Shown one piece after another: positions 16,004-23,803 of a stretch of DNA of 45,576 nucleotides (its first letter is position 1; each line of letters opens with the position of its first letter). Source of the stretch: a virus. Position numbers and translations under genes: made by a program. The stretch is from IMG/VR virus record IMGVR_UViG_3300025009_000173, positions 1 through 45,576 of that record. The stretch is one strand, 5' to 3'. The notes under the pieces are model-generated. The model was not told the DNA's origin. It saw nothing but the letters and a program-made list of their open reading frames with translations, and made no database searches.

Positions 16004-18339
16004 GCCGCGGGTTGCCCCTGTCCGTTGGGCGGCCCCGCCAAGTCCTGCGGGTTGCCCGACTCCAGATTGCTCTGCGTCAGCGCCCGGGACGCCCCCGCCG
16101 CCCCCGGCACGCCCGGCATCTGCCCGGCTTCCTGCGCCGGTTTCAAGCCCTGCCCGGCCGCCATCTGCATCCGCTGGCCCGGCGGCAGTTCCTTCAGCAG
16201 TGCCGCCTGCTCATGCAGCCGGAAATGCTCCGTCAGCCCGGCTTCGACCTCTGGATGCTCCAGCAGCATCTGCCGGACCCGGTCCCCGTTCGCCCACTTC
16301 CGGTGCTCCACCAGATGCACGGCGTCGTCATGCCACAGTTTCACGATCATGGGGAAGTGGGCATCCGGCGCCATCGGGCCGTTCTCGCCCACCCACGTCT
16401 CGAGCCCGTCCTGCTCCTGAAGGGCCGATTTCACGCTCTGGTCCAGCGCCGGCAGCAGGTGGGTGATGCCGAAGTCCCGGAAAATGGCGTACCGCTGGTC
16501 AGGATCCTTCGGGTCGATCATGCCCAACTGGTTTGCCTGCTCGATCGCGGCCCGTTTGCCCAGATTCGTCTTGGGCATCTGCGACCCGTCCTCTACCACG
16601 ATGTCCACGGCGCCCTGGAGGTCGGCGTTCTGGAAGTGCTTGATGCTCCAGCGCCGGTTCGGCCCCATGATGCTCCATGTCCGCTCCTGCGGGCCGTACT
16701 GGCGCTCCAACTCCAGCGCGAGGCTGTACCACTGTCGGTAACACTCACCCCGCTCTGAGAGCGCCCCGCCGAACCGACTCTGGGACCGCTCCACAAGCAA
16801 CTGGAGGGCCGAGAACGCCTCCACCCCGGCCGGCTTCTGGCCGCGCATGATGTCGTACGTCCCGGTGAGCCGTTCCACGTCTGAGAACAGTTGCGCCCTC
16901 ATTACTGGTAGAGAAGCGGGAATGTTCTCGCCCGGGATCCGCTCTGGTTTGGCCGCGCCGCCGGCCGCCAGCGGGTTCCACTCCACCACCAGCCCGGGTT
17001 CCCCGGTGAAACTGGTGACTTCCGCGCCCTTCGGCTTCAGCCAAATGGGATTGCCGACCCTTTGCACGATCAACTGCATGATGGCATCGAGTTGGTTGAT
17101 GGCATCTTGCTTTTGCAGGATGAGGTCGAGTGGCCCGCGGCCCCAGAACCGGCCACCGAAGCGGTTGAACCGCTGGTACAGCCACGGGAAGATGCGCCGG
17201 CCCTGGTTATCCGAGTAGGGTAGCGGCCCGGGCGTCGATTCCCCCGGATCCCGCACAATCCGCGGGTTGGAGTCCCCCGCCACGCGCATGAACAGCCCGT
17301 CCGGGTACTTGTCGCAGGGCTTGTACCACAATTCGTACTCCGGGAGCCCCTCCGACCCCGGCCCGGCGTCACCCCCACCCCCTGAAAACGTCAGCGGGGA
17401 GCCAGACACGTCGGTCTGGGTCGCCAGCGACCGGAACATCTGCAAGGACTTGTCCTCGGGCGAGCCGGAGAACGCCAGCCCCTTCGCCAACTCGGGGTAG
17501 TGTTCCTCCCACCAGCGCCGGGTCCGCCACCGCTGCCGGATGAGCCCGGGGATCTGGCTGAACCACGCGTACGTCGGAGGGACCAGCACCTCGAGCGGGG
17601 ACAGCACGTCGGTACAGCCCTTGCCGATGCGCGACTCGGTCCCGATGGGGTTGCCCTTGGGGTCCACGGCCTTCTGGAGCATCGGGCTCCCGCAGGACGG
17701 GCAGACGCCGGCCGCCACGTCCTCGGGCGGGAAGGTCTGCTGGCACGCCTGACACTGTTCATGGGGCACTAGGAGCGTGCCGTTGGAGTCCGCCCGCTTG
17801 TCCCACCAGACGTGCCAGAAGACGCTGTGGAGGCTGGAGAGCCAGAAGTCCGACTCCCAGGTGACTTCCTTCATCGCGTGTTCCTGCTGCACGCAGGGCT
17901 CGAGTTCGTCCGCGAGCTCGGCCGTCGCCACGTTCCGGGGATCCTGCCCGTTCGGCCGCGCCGAGATGGACAACTGCACCGCGGAGAACACCGACCTGAC
18001 CGTGTCCACCGTCTCGGCCACGATGTTCGTGACCGGCTTCGGCGTCCACTTCGTCAGGCGCTTGTCCTGCCACTGGCCGCGCTTGCGGTCGTAGTAGATC
18101 CACTGGCGGCCCAGCACGTACATGAGTTTCCGCCACCACTCGCGCTCGTAGACGGTGCGATCCTCCAGGCACTCGGCCTTGAACTTCGTGAAGAAGTCCA
18201 GCAGGGCCGCGTCGTCGCCGTAGGGGCCGGCGATGGGCTCGGGCTCGGCCTCGCCGCGCATGGCCCGCTCGATGGCCTCGCCCACACCAGCGGGGGACGG
18301 TTCGCCCGCGTCAGGCGCGGAGGTGTACAGGTCAGGCAT
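16000..18339 (-). CDS. Portal protein with zinc-ribbon insertion
   Basis: 779 residues, SD AGGAG seven bases ahead of the ATG. The early segment YEREWWRKLMYVLGRQWIYYDRKRGQW (about 64-90), then LTKWTPKPVTNIV, is the classic portal entry ('G.qW' then 'r.kp.vN.i'). The middle part has a portal wing pattern (WGRGPLDLILQKQDAINQLDAI…). C196, C199, C213 and C216 form a CxxC-13-CxxC zinc ribbon inside the wing region. The C-terminal end is Gly/Gln/Pro rich with a helical barrel-like 550-720 region. The portal forms the dodecameric DNA entry channel. Located directly after the terminase block. Confidence 0.85.
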   Translation of the reverse strand: MPDLYTSAPDAGEPSPAGVGEAIERAMRGEAEPEPIAGPYGDDAALLDFFTKFKAECLEDRTVYEREWWRKLMYVLGRQWIYYDRKRGQWQDKRLTKWTPKPVTNIVAETVDTVRSVFSAVQLSISARPNGQDPRNVATAELADELEPCVQQEHAMKEVTWESDFWLSSLHSVFWHVWWDKRADSNGTLLVPHEQCQACQQTFPPEDVAAGVCPSCGSPMLQKAVDPKGNPIGTESRIGKGCTDVLSPLEVLVPPTYAWFSQIPGLIRQRWRTRRWWEEHYPELAKGLAFSGSPEDKSLQMFRSLATQTDVSGSPLTFSGGGGDAGPGSEGLPEYELWYKPCDKYPDGLFMRVAGDSNPRIVRDPGESTPGPLPYSDNQGRRIFPWLYQRFNRFGGRFWGRGPLDLILQKQDAINQLDAIMQLIVQRVGNPIWLKPKGAEVTSFTGEPGLVVEWNPLAAGGAAKPERIPGENIPASLPVMRAQLFSDVERLTGTYDIMRGQKPAGVEAFSALQLLVERSQSRFGGALSERGECYRQWYSLALELERQYGPQERTWSIMGPNRRWSIKHFQNADLQGAVDIVVEDGSQMPKTNLGKRAAIEQANQLGMIDPKDPDQRYAIFRDFGITHLLPALDQSVKSALQEQDGLETWVGENGPMAPDAHFPMIVKLWHDDAVHLVEHRKWANGDRVRQMLLEHPEVEAGLTEHFRLHEQAALLKELPPGQRMQMAAGQGLKPAQEAGQMPGVPGAAGASRALTQSNLESGNPQDLAGPPNGQGQPAA

Positions 18340-18348
18340 GGCAGACTC

Positions 18349-18717
18349 CTACTGGGTGTAGACGACGGCCCCGGCCTCGTCGTGCGTGGCGCCCATCGCC
18401 ACCGCCGCCTCGTCGCCGGGATCCTCGAACAGCGAGGACAGTTTGTTGAAGAACTGGTCCGTGGGCACCGTGCTGGCCGCGGCCGTCGCCGTCAGAGGCG
18501 AGCCGTCCACCGGCCGCAGCGTCGGGACCGCCAGCGCCGCGCCCGTCACCCGCGCCAGCAGCGCCGTGCGCTCATGCTGGATGGTGTTGATCTGCACACG
18601 CATCCACTCGATGGTCTGCTGGCGCAGCGCCAACTCGCGCTCGGCCACTTCCCGCTTCGTCCGCTGCTCGGCTAGTTCAGCGATGAGAGATTCGTAGGCG
18701 TCACGACGGCACCACAT
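18349..18717 (-). CDS. Small coiled-coil protein between terminase and portal
   Basis: 122 residues; AAGGAG lies 8 bases ahead of the ATG at 18717. Residues 5-60 form a heptad-like helix (YESLIAELAEQRTKREVAERELALRQQ…IEWMRVQINTIQHERTALLA). The second half is Thr/Ala/Pro-rich and then acidic (SSLFEDPGDEAAVAMGA). This layout is common for short phage proteins next to portal genes. The start lies 46 bases inside the end of the upstream gene, in another frame. Function unknown. Confidence 0.65.
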   Translation of the reverse strand: MWCRRDAYESLIAELAEQRTKREVAERELALRQQTIEWMRVQINTIQHERTALLARVTGAALAVPTLRPVDGSPLTATAAASTVPTDQFFNKLSSLFEDPGDEAAVAMGATHDEAGAVVYTQ

Positions 18718-18944
18718 GACTCCGGCTCCTTGAACTGGAGGGCGTGCAACACGTCCTCGGTCTTCGTGTACCACGTCGCGGCCTCGCACTCGTCGAGGTT
18801 GATCACCTGCGTCACCGCGCCGAACTCGATGGGGTCCACCGTGTCCTCGGACCTAATCCGGATAGCCGTTTCGATGGCCTTCACCCGGCTCTCGGCCTGC
18901 ACGATCGCGTTGAACTCGCCGCTCCGCACCAGAAACTCAGCCAT
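18672..18944 (-). CDS. Small protein following terminase
   Basis: 90 residues, starting 3 bases after the terminase stop. It contains EFNAIVQAESRVKAIETAI and VTQVINLDECEAATWYTKTEDVLHAL. This resembles small phage proteins that carry a 'fxVxaesrvkAieka…Vi.l.eCeatWYstE.vL' pattern, which I remember as a conserved unnamed family near terminases. Mixed alpha/beta, no metal site, no membrane span. The last 15 residues overlap the next gene's start. Confidence 0.7.
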   Translation of the reverse strand: MAEFLVRSGEFNAIVQAESRVKAIETAIRIRSEDTVDPIEFGAVTQVINLDECEAATWYTKTEDVLHALQFKEPESCGAVVTPTNLSSLN

Positions 18945-18947
18945 GAT

Positions 18948-20330
18948 TCACCACTGGTAGAAATCCCCCAACCCCTGTTCCGGTGCCGGCACCCACGCCG
19001 ACGCCCGGCGCTCCCGCTCCACGGCCCAGCGGACATCCTCCGGCAGCGTGCTCAGGTCGCGGCCTTCAACCGCCTTCGGCGCATCCGGCATCTCCGGCCA
19101 GAGCTGTACGCAGTAGCGTACGCAATCTGGGAGTTCGTCATCGACCTTGAACACGCGCTCTTTGATGCGCCGCTGCCCGTCCAGGCTCACGTTGTTCGCC
19201 CACCGATACGATCGCATCTGGTCGATCATCATCGGCACGCGCGACTCCAGGAACCACATCTTCCCACTCTGGAGCCAGGACTGCACGCGCCGAATCCCGC
19301 CCTCCACCGCGTTCTCGCACGGCGCCGCCATGATGCCGTGCTGCGCCAACTCGATCTGCACTTGCTTCGCGCTCCGGTCGTAGCCGTACTGCGGATGGAA
19401 CCCCCCGACCATCTTCTTGATGGCCGCGACGTGGTCGGAGATGGCAAGATGCCGGGCCAAGTACTCGCCCGTCCAGACCATGCCGTACTCAGTCATCACC
19501 GCGAGGGCTGCGCCGAACGGATGATCCACGCCCGGGTCGATGGTGCAGAGTGATGGCCGTGTGGTGTGGATGTTCGGCCACTCGGGGATGACCAACCGCT
19601 CATTCCCGGCCGTGATGATCTGGCCGTCGATCTTGTCGCCATAGACGGCCCCGGTGAAGTGAACGAACTCGGCATCGAACTCCTGCCGGGCGAACTCGGG
19701 ATCCAGTTCTGCGCGGGCATCGTCAATCTCGCGCTTGCTCAGGGCGGGGTTCTCCTGCGACTTGTACCGCACGCCCCACGACCCTGGCCGCCCTTCGTTG
19801 GCCGGCTTCCAGAACGTCCGGTACACCCAGTCGTACCCGTTCGGGGAGGTCGTCACCCACGCGATGCCCTTCTTGTCCACCAGCGCCGGCAGCAGCGTCT
19901 TCCACGCCTGCTCTGGCACGTCTCGAGCCTCGTCCATCCACAGCGCATCCAGACCAGGGCCACGGCCCCGCTCCGGATCGTCGAGGGATCGGCATTGGAT
20001 GATGGTGCCATTGACGAGTTTGAATTCCTGGTGGTTCTCGGACCACCCCTTCTTGCCCGGGATCAACCAGTCTTCGGGGATGGCCTGACGCAAGGCCGGG
20101 AGGACGTAGTCGTGCAGTTTCGGAAACGAGGGCGCCGTGGCCCAGATGACTTGGTTGGGCTTCGCCGCGAACAACGCGATGCCGTAGGCGCCGATGACCG
20201 TCTTCCCGCCGCGGCGCCCGCTCATGAGACAGAGCCGATTGAACGCCGGTTCGCCGCCCGCGTTCTTCTGCTGGAGCGCGTTCAAGAACGCTTCCTGCGC
20301 CGGGTGGTAGAGCAGGGACACCGTCCCCAT
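18948..20330 (-). CDS. terL: Terminase large subunit
   Basis: 460 residues from the ATG at 20330, which shares one base with the upstream stop (TGATG). Walker A is SGRRGGKT (37-44) and Walker B is LDALWMDEA (about 128-136). The coupling motif follows (VTTSPNGYDWVY, about 160-171). The RNase H-like nuclease domain starts at TIDPGVDHPFGA (D266) and ends near DDELPDCVRYCVQLWPE. It packages DNA into the prohead through the portal. Length and motif order are normal for the family. Confidence 0.95.
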   Translation of the reverse strand: MGTVSLLYHPAQEAFLNALQQKNAGGEPAFNRLCLMSGRRGGKTVIGAYGIALFAAKPNQVIWATAPSFPKLHDYVLPALRQAIPEDWLIPGKKGWSENHQEFKLVNGTIIQCRSLDDPERGRGPGLDALWMDEARDVPEQAWKTLLPALVDKKGIAWVTTSPNGYDWVYRTFWKPANEGRPGSWGVRYKSQENPALSKREIDDARAELDPEFARQEFDAEFVHFTGAVYGDKIDGQIITAGNERLVIPEWPNIHTTRPSLCTIDPGVDHPFGAALAVMTEYGMVWTGEYLARHLAISDHVAAIKKMVGGFHPQYGYDRSAKQVQIELAQHGIMAAPCENAVEGGIRRVQSWLQSGKMWFLESRVPMMIDQMRSYRWANNVSLDGQRRIKERVFKVDDELPDCVRYCVQLWPEMPDAPKAVEGRDLSTLPEDVRWAVERERRASAWVPAPEQGLGDFYQW

Positions 20331-20602
20331 CAGTTCCGCTCCACCCCACGCCGCCGTGCCGCCCTGAGTGATGCCAGGTTCGCGTCCTTGAACCGCCCCC
20401 AGCCCCCGGCCGCTTCTTCTTCCTTCACATGGCACCGCTTACACAGCAGCCACGCCCGGCCCGAACTCAGGTTGCCGTGATGCCGCTGCACCATGCGCCG
20501 GGAGCCGCACTTGCTACACGGCCCCATCGGGACCGCCCGCTGCGCCCGCTTCCGGGCCGTCGCCGGGGCTACGTCGTGCGGGTCACGAATGCGTGCAGGC
20601 AT
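20330..20602 (-). CDS. Zinc-ribbon HNH-like protein
   Basis: 90 residues from ATG 20602; a GTG at 20629 is an alternative, and both overlap the upstream gene. It has CSKCGSRRMVQRHHGNLSSG, then LLCKRCHVKEEE: a CxxC pair, HH and CxxCH, the layout of the compact HNH-related 'HHxxYx…vwLCxxCHxxxH' family. It resembles the gene at 37289-37555. HNH proteins beside terminase are common and help cos-type DNA cleavage, which could apply here. The final histidine pattern is weaker than in active nucleases. Confidence 0.65.
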   Translation of the reverse strand: MPARIRDPHDVAPATARKRAQRAVPMGPCSKCGSRRMVQRHHGNLSSGRAWLLCKRCHVKEEEAAGGWGRFKDANLASLRAARRRGVERN

Positions 20603-20816
20603 TGGATGGCATCGAATCAACCACTCCACCAGATGTCCCGCTCATCCCACTCAGCGGCGTGCTTGTTGTCGTCCATGCCCACGGGTAGATGTAGATGTAG
20701 GAGTCCTGCGTCCACTCCATCTCGCAGTCGAGACAGTGAACCATGCGGCACTTGGCGCAGTACTTCACGCGCTTGTGTGCACGCTCACACCGATGCTGGC
20801 AGTTGTCATCATTCAT
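20583..20816 (-). CDS. Cysteine-rich small protein
   Basis: 77 residues. N-terminal half carries CQHRC (6-10), CAKC (20-23), then HCLDC, so it has two likely zinc knuckles in about 30 residues. It is preceded by AAGGGG five bases ahead of the ATG, where the SD belongs to the repeated CCGGATAAGGGG element. The second half (after YIYIYPW) has a different, Thr/Ser-rich character. A -1/+1 frame gives a polar MDDNKHAAEWDERDIWW stretch, so a frameshift is possible. Function unknown. Confidence 0.55.
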   Translation of the reverse strand: MNDDNCQHRCERAHKRVKYCAKCRMVHCLDCEMEWTQDSYIYIYPWAWTTTSTPLSGMSGTSGGVVDSMPSNACTHS

Positions 20817-20886
20817 GCTCGCCCCTTATCCGGATAGGTGTAACTCGTCCCCTGAAACCAGACCACCTCGGGCCAACGCACGGGCG

Positions 20887-21468
20887 TCACTTCTCCACCT
20901 CGACATCCCGCGGCACCCCGACCACCTGCCCGGCCAACACCGGCTTCGGTCCACCCCCAGCCGGCATCTCGAACTTCACTACCAGGTTCGTCATCACCTG
21001 CGCCGTCCCCGCCGCCGTCCCCCCCGCGGTGTGATTCTTAAACGCCCCCCGCCCCTTCAGCACGGCCAGGATGGCGTCCTTGTCCCCGGAGGCAATCAGC
21101 TTCTCCAGCGCCGCGATGGCATCGGGAATGATACCGTGGTCCAGCCGGTCCTCGGTGTCCTTCAATTCCCCGTTGTGCCGCATCCGGTAGAGGATCTGGC
21201 GCACCGCGTTGTAGGACATCTCGAAGGCGTCCGCGACTTCCTGCACCGACGCCCCGCGCATGACCATCGCCATGATGGACGCCCGGCGCTTCTTCCACCC
21301 TCCAGGCGTGCCCCGAAACGGCACCTTGCCCTGCGCGGCCCGGCGGTCAGCCACCTGCACGTACCGCTGCGCGAGCTGCTGGGTCGGCGTCTCCACGGCC
21401 ACGGGTGCCCCCTCGGGCTCGCCCCCGACCACCGCCAGCCCCTTCTCCATCCGGCCTCGAGCAGCCAT
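20887..21468 (-). CDS. terS: Terminase small subunit-like protein
   Basis: 193 residues from ATG 21468 (SD GGGAG, 5 bases away). An HTH lies at about 65-95 (MVMRGASVQEVADAFEMSYNAVRQIL), flanked by basic residues (GGWKKRRAS). A helical middle follows (IPDAIAALEKLIASGDKDAILAVLKGRGAF), then a Gly/Thr-rich hinge and a beta-rich C-terminus. The layout is that of terminase small subunits: N-terminal DNA-binding HTH, central oligomerisation helices and a C-terminal tail contacting TerL. Its position three genes upstream of TerL supports the call. Confidence 0.7.
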   Translation of the reverse strand: MAARGRMEKGLAVVGGEPEGAPVAVETPTQQLAQRYVQVADRRAAQGKVPFRGTPGGWKKRRASIMAMVMRGASVQEVADAFEMSYNAVRQILYRMRHNGELKDTEDRLDHGIIPDAIAALEKLIASGDKDAILAVLKGRGAFKNHTAGGTAAGTAQVMTNLVVKFEMPAGGGPKPVLAGQVVGVPRDVEVEK

Positions 21469-21490
21469 GCACACTCCCGTCGCGCCTATC

Positions 21491-21934
21491 CTACGCCTGC
21501 GACCGCCCCGCGTCTACCCCGGACTTCGGCGCCCACGCCCAGCAGCCCCCGCCCAGCGTGGAGCACAGCACGCGGTCAGACATCCACCTTGACTGCCAGT
21601 AAACACGCTCGCAGGTGTCGAGATGCGCCATGGCCTCCACCCACCGATGCCGGCACGTTAGGCACGGCCCGCCCTTCGGCGCCACGAGCTCCTGCGGCCA
21701 GGTGTGTGCGGGCAGCCGCTCAAAGGTCGTGTGCGCCTCATGGTTGCCGTCGTGGCCGAGTGGCAGCGTGCAAGACCAGCCCCCTTCTGTGGCCGAGCAA
21801 CACGACCCATCCTGGAGTGCCGCGTCCCGCGTCCGCTCCAGCGAGGCCACCCGCTGCTCCAGCCGCTCCCGGTGCGCCTTCAGTGCCACCAGTTCCCGCT
21901 CCACCCACGCCGCCATCTCCTGCATCGGTCCCAT
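21491..21934 (-). CDS. Coiled-coil / cysteine-rich small protein
   Basis: 147 residues. A coiled coil (4-45, VERELVALKAHRERLEQRVASLERTRDAA) is followed by a Cys-rich part with CCSATEGGWSCTLPLGHDGNHEA, then CLTC and CERV. The 'C.LP.GH.G.H.a' string recurs in phage proteins as a zinc-binding motif. The SD is the GATAAGGGGGT sequence that also holds the stop of the upstream gene. Function unknown, probably a metal-binding protein. Confidence 0.65.
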   Translation of the reverse strand: MGPMQEMAAWVERELVALKAHRERLEQRVASLERTRDAALQDGSCCSATEGGWSCTLPLGHDGNHEAHTTFERLPAHTWPQELVAPKGGPCLTCRHRWVEAMAHLDTCERVYWQSRWMSDRVLCSTLGGGCWAWAPKSGVDAGRSQA

Positions 21935-21946
21935 CCTGCCACCCCC

Positions 21947-22153
21947 TTATCCGGATTGCCGCGCTGCCGCCCGCCGCGCCACCACCGCTGCGTACCCCGC
22001 GTCAGACCCAACTGGCTTCACCCCCCGCTGCGCCGCCCGCCACCGCTTCTGACGCGCCGCATGGCAAATCCGGCACCGGCGCTTGCCCCCGGCTACGGTG
22101 GTCCACGCCGCGTGCCCAAACCGGCACACCTTCAGACGAGACCCCTTCTTCAT
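21947..22153 (-). CDS. Basic zinc-finger-like small protein
   Basis: 68 residues from ATG 22153, which shares one base with the methylase stop (TGATG). It contains VCRFGHAAWTTVAGGKRRCRICHAARQ, a C-x2-GH … C-x2-CH layout seen in many phage 'C..GH..y…C..C' proteins and HNH relatives. The rest is Arg/Ala rich and basic (pI high by eye). It probably binds nucleic acid. The stop codon (TCCGGATAA) forms part of the repeated dyad. Confidence 0.65.
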   Translation of the reverse strand: MKKGSRLKVCRFGHAAWTTVAGGKRRCRICHAARQKRWRAAQRGVKPVGSDAGYAAVVARRAAARQSG

Positions 22154-22713
22154 CACACCCCTCCCCACTGGTCAGCCATCGCCGCGGCTAACCCGGGCAG
22201 CGTGCGGCTCCGGTTCTTCCACCGTTCAGGCCCGGGCGATTCCCGATGCACCCGCGCTACGCGCCCCTCGACCACGTCGGTCGGGACCAGCAACGGCAAC
22301 CCCTTCAGCCACAGGCACGTTGCCTTGGTTTCCCCGTGGCCGAACATCCACGGCTGCACGATCTGGTCAGGCTTCCGAATCCGGCTGCTGATGATGCCGA
22401 TGGGGTTCTCGATACAGATGCGCGGGATCGGGGCGTCCATCAGCCGTCGCGCAAACTCCAAGGCGGCGGCCTGTTCGGACTGCTTATCCTTGAACCACCG
22501 GGCGCCTGAGACGGCCAGATGCGTGCAGGGCGGGTGCGCCACCATCAGATCCCAGCGCGCCGCAGGAGGCCACGCCTCCAGCACGTCATACTGGAAATGA
22601 AACGAGCTCCCATCCTCAGCCGGCAACAGATCGCACGACCACGCCTCATGCCCGCGCTCGCGGAACGCCCGCCGCACCACCCCTGAGAACTCACAGGCGA
22701 CAAGGACTCTCAT
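22153..22713 (-). CDS. Compact DNA cytosine methylase-like protein
   Basis: 186 residues. N-terminal Rossmann start MRVLVACEFSGVVRRAFRERGHEAWSCD (1-28) is motif I-like. HPPCTHLAVSG (60-70) is the PC motif holding the candidate catalytic cysteine, and IENPIGI (101-107) corresponds to the ENV motif. It lacks a separate target-recognition domain and is much shorter than a host C5-methylase. This minimal family is common in phages and its activity is often untested. It is the first gene of the late operon and appears to start at the mRNA 5' end (promoter 22721-22750). Modification of phage DNA is likely. Confidence 0.75.
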   Translation of the reverse strand: MRVLVACEFSGVVRRAFRERGHEAWSCDLLPAEDGSSFHFQYDVLEAWPPAARWDLMVAHPPCTHLAVSGARWFKDKQSEQAAALEFARRLMDAPIPRICIENPIGIISSRIRKPDQIVQPWMFGHGETKATCLWLKGLPLLVPTDVVEGRVARVHRESPGPERWKNRSRTLPGLAAAMADQWGGV

Positions 22714-22720
22714 GCCCCAG

Positions 22721-22750
22721 ATACTACTCTACCGTAGTCCCCATTGTCAA
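22721..22750 (-). promoter_or_regulatory. Late-operon promoter, apparently leaderless
   Basis: On the minus strand, TTGACA (22750-22745), 18-nt spacer, TAGTAT (22726-22721), then exactly 7 nt to the ATG at 22713. A start site 7-8 nt after the -10 would make the methylase mRNA leaderless or nearly so. Confidence 0.6.
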
Positions 22751-23103
22751 CCCCTCCCCTAAAATCCGCCAAACACCCCGGCTCCATACGGTACGAGCAC
22801 CTGCCTTTTGCTAAGCTTTCTTTGAATTCGCCCCAACTACCCCGCCCATAGCCAGCCATAGACCCCCACCATAGCATCCCAACCCCACCCTCGCCCTCCC
22901 ACAGGCCAGCACCGGTCCCCATACGGTGGCACTAGGGCATTTCTTGGCCTGTTTCTACTCATTCCCCCAGCACCGCACACGGCCAGCACAGGGCACCACA
23001 GGACCACCCCAACCCAGACACAGGGCAGGGCTGACTTCGGGCTGCATCAACAGGCTCCTTGGCACTCTATACGTGAGCGGTGGGTCGGGCCGTCGGGGGT
23101 ACC

Positions 23104-23123
23104 GGGTGGGGGTGGGGTGGGGG
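23104..23123 (+). other. G-quadruplex motif
   Basis: The plus strand has four runs of three to five Gs separated by single Ts (G3-T-G5-T-G4-T-G5). One-base loops are the most stable parallel quadruplex class. It lies in the gene-free region between the divergent methylase and plus-strand operons. Confidence 0.6.
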
Positions 23124-23419
23124 CGACCGGACGCCTAGATGCCGGCCTGACCCATAATCAGGACAATCGGCCAGGCTACGTAGAATCAATGACTTACAGG
23201 TTAACACAACAGCGCTTATCACACTCCGCACGAATCCTTAGCCTTTCTGATGGCGAAGGTCGCCAGGAGCCCGCCAGGACTGGCACGGAATCGGCCCAAG
23301 CGAAGGTCCGGCCCGAGCCCGCCTCGCCCCAGATCAGCCCCCGAGCATCTGCCGGACAGGGCCAGGCCGAGCCGCGGCGCAGGGACGCATGGGCTGGCGC
23401 ATTGATGGACTCAGGCCAT

Positions 23420-23446
23420 CCGTAGCATACGCTACACCGTAGCATA
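23420..23446 (+). repeat. Two direct repeats of CCGTAGCATA
   Basis: The 10-mer CCGTAGCATA occurs at 23420-23429 and 23437-23446, a 17-bp spacing, with GTAGC/GCTAC dyad between (23422-23435). It could be a pair of operator half-sites or iterons ahead of the plus-strand promoter. Confidence 0.45.
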
Positions 23447-23748
23447 GGCTGGAACCTAAACAAACGTTCAGGATTGGGCGGGCTAACTGTTGAGTAAGTT
23501 TACACATTGTCATGCCCATGATCTGCACTGGTGTAGGGATAGCCCATACTCATCATCGCCTTGCCCGTGCCCGTGCCCTGGCTGGCCTGTGGATGGGGCT
23601 GTGTGGCATCAGGAGCGGAGCGTGGGCTGGTGTGCTGGGAAGGGTGTGCGACTGGACAGGTGTGGTTCTGGGGCTGTGCTGGGGCACTCGGTGGGGCTAG
23701 GGCAGACGGCCTATTGTGGGCCGGGATGCAGAAAGTGAGGGCGGGGTC

Positions 23749-23777
23749 TTGACAGGGAGCCTGTTCGTGCGTAGTAT
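23749..23777 (+). promoter_or_regulatory. Plus-strand operon promoter
   Basis: TTGACA (23749-23754), a 17-nt spacer, and TAGTAT (23772-23777). Transcription would begin near 23784, after the in-frame ATG at 23780. The first gene must therefore start at ATG 23804, which has SD GGAGG. Confidence 0.65.
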
Positions 23778-23803
23778 CTATGGTAGACACGGAGGCAGGG
23801 ACC

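Larger units (their letters stand above)
22751..23748 (+). other. 1-kb gene-free control region
   Basis: Between the minus-strand methylase (22713) and the plus-strand operon there is about 1 kb without a convincing gene. Open frames here have no SD and amino-acid composition typical of shadow frames. The stretch is C-rich on the plus strand at 22730-22930 and locally A/T-richer at 23150-23230. It holds a G-quadruplex, a 17-bp spaced repeat, a CCTGA…TCAGG inverted repeat (23147-23163) and the plus operon promoter at its end. It is the best candidate for a replication or control region. Confidence 0.5.

Noticed and set aside
20743-22191. A 482-residue plus-strand open frame
   Set aside because: It lies antisense to four well-supported coding genes and has a Pro/Arg/His-rich shadow composition.
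22153-22713. Full restriction-modification system
   Set aside because: No restriction enzyme gene was seen next to either methylase.
23117-23463. Small open frames in the control region on both strands
   Set aside because: No SD, no recognisable motif and overlapping the G-quadruplex and repeat elements; treated as non-coding.
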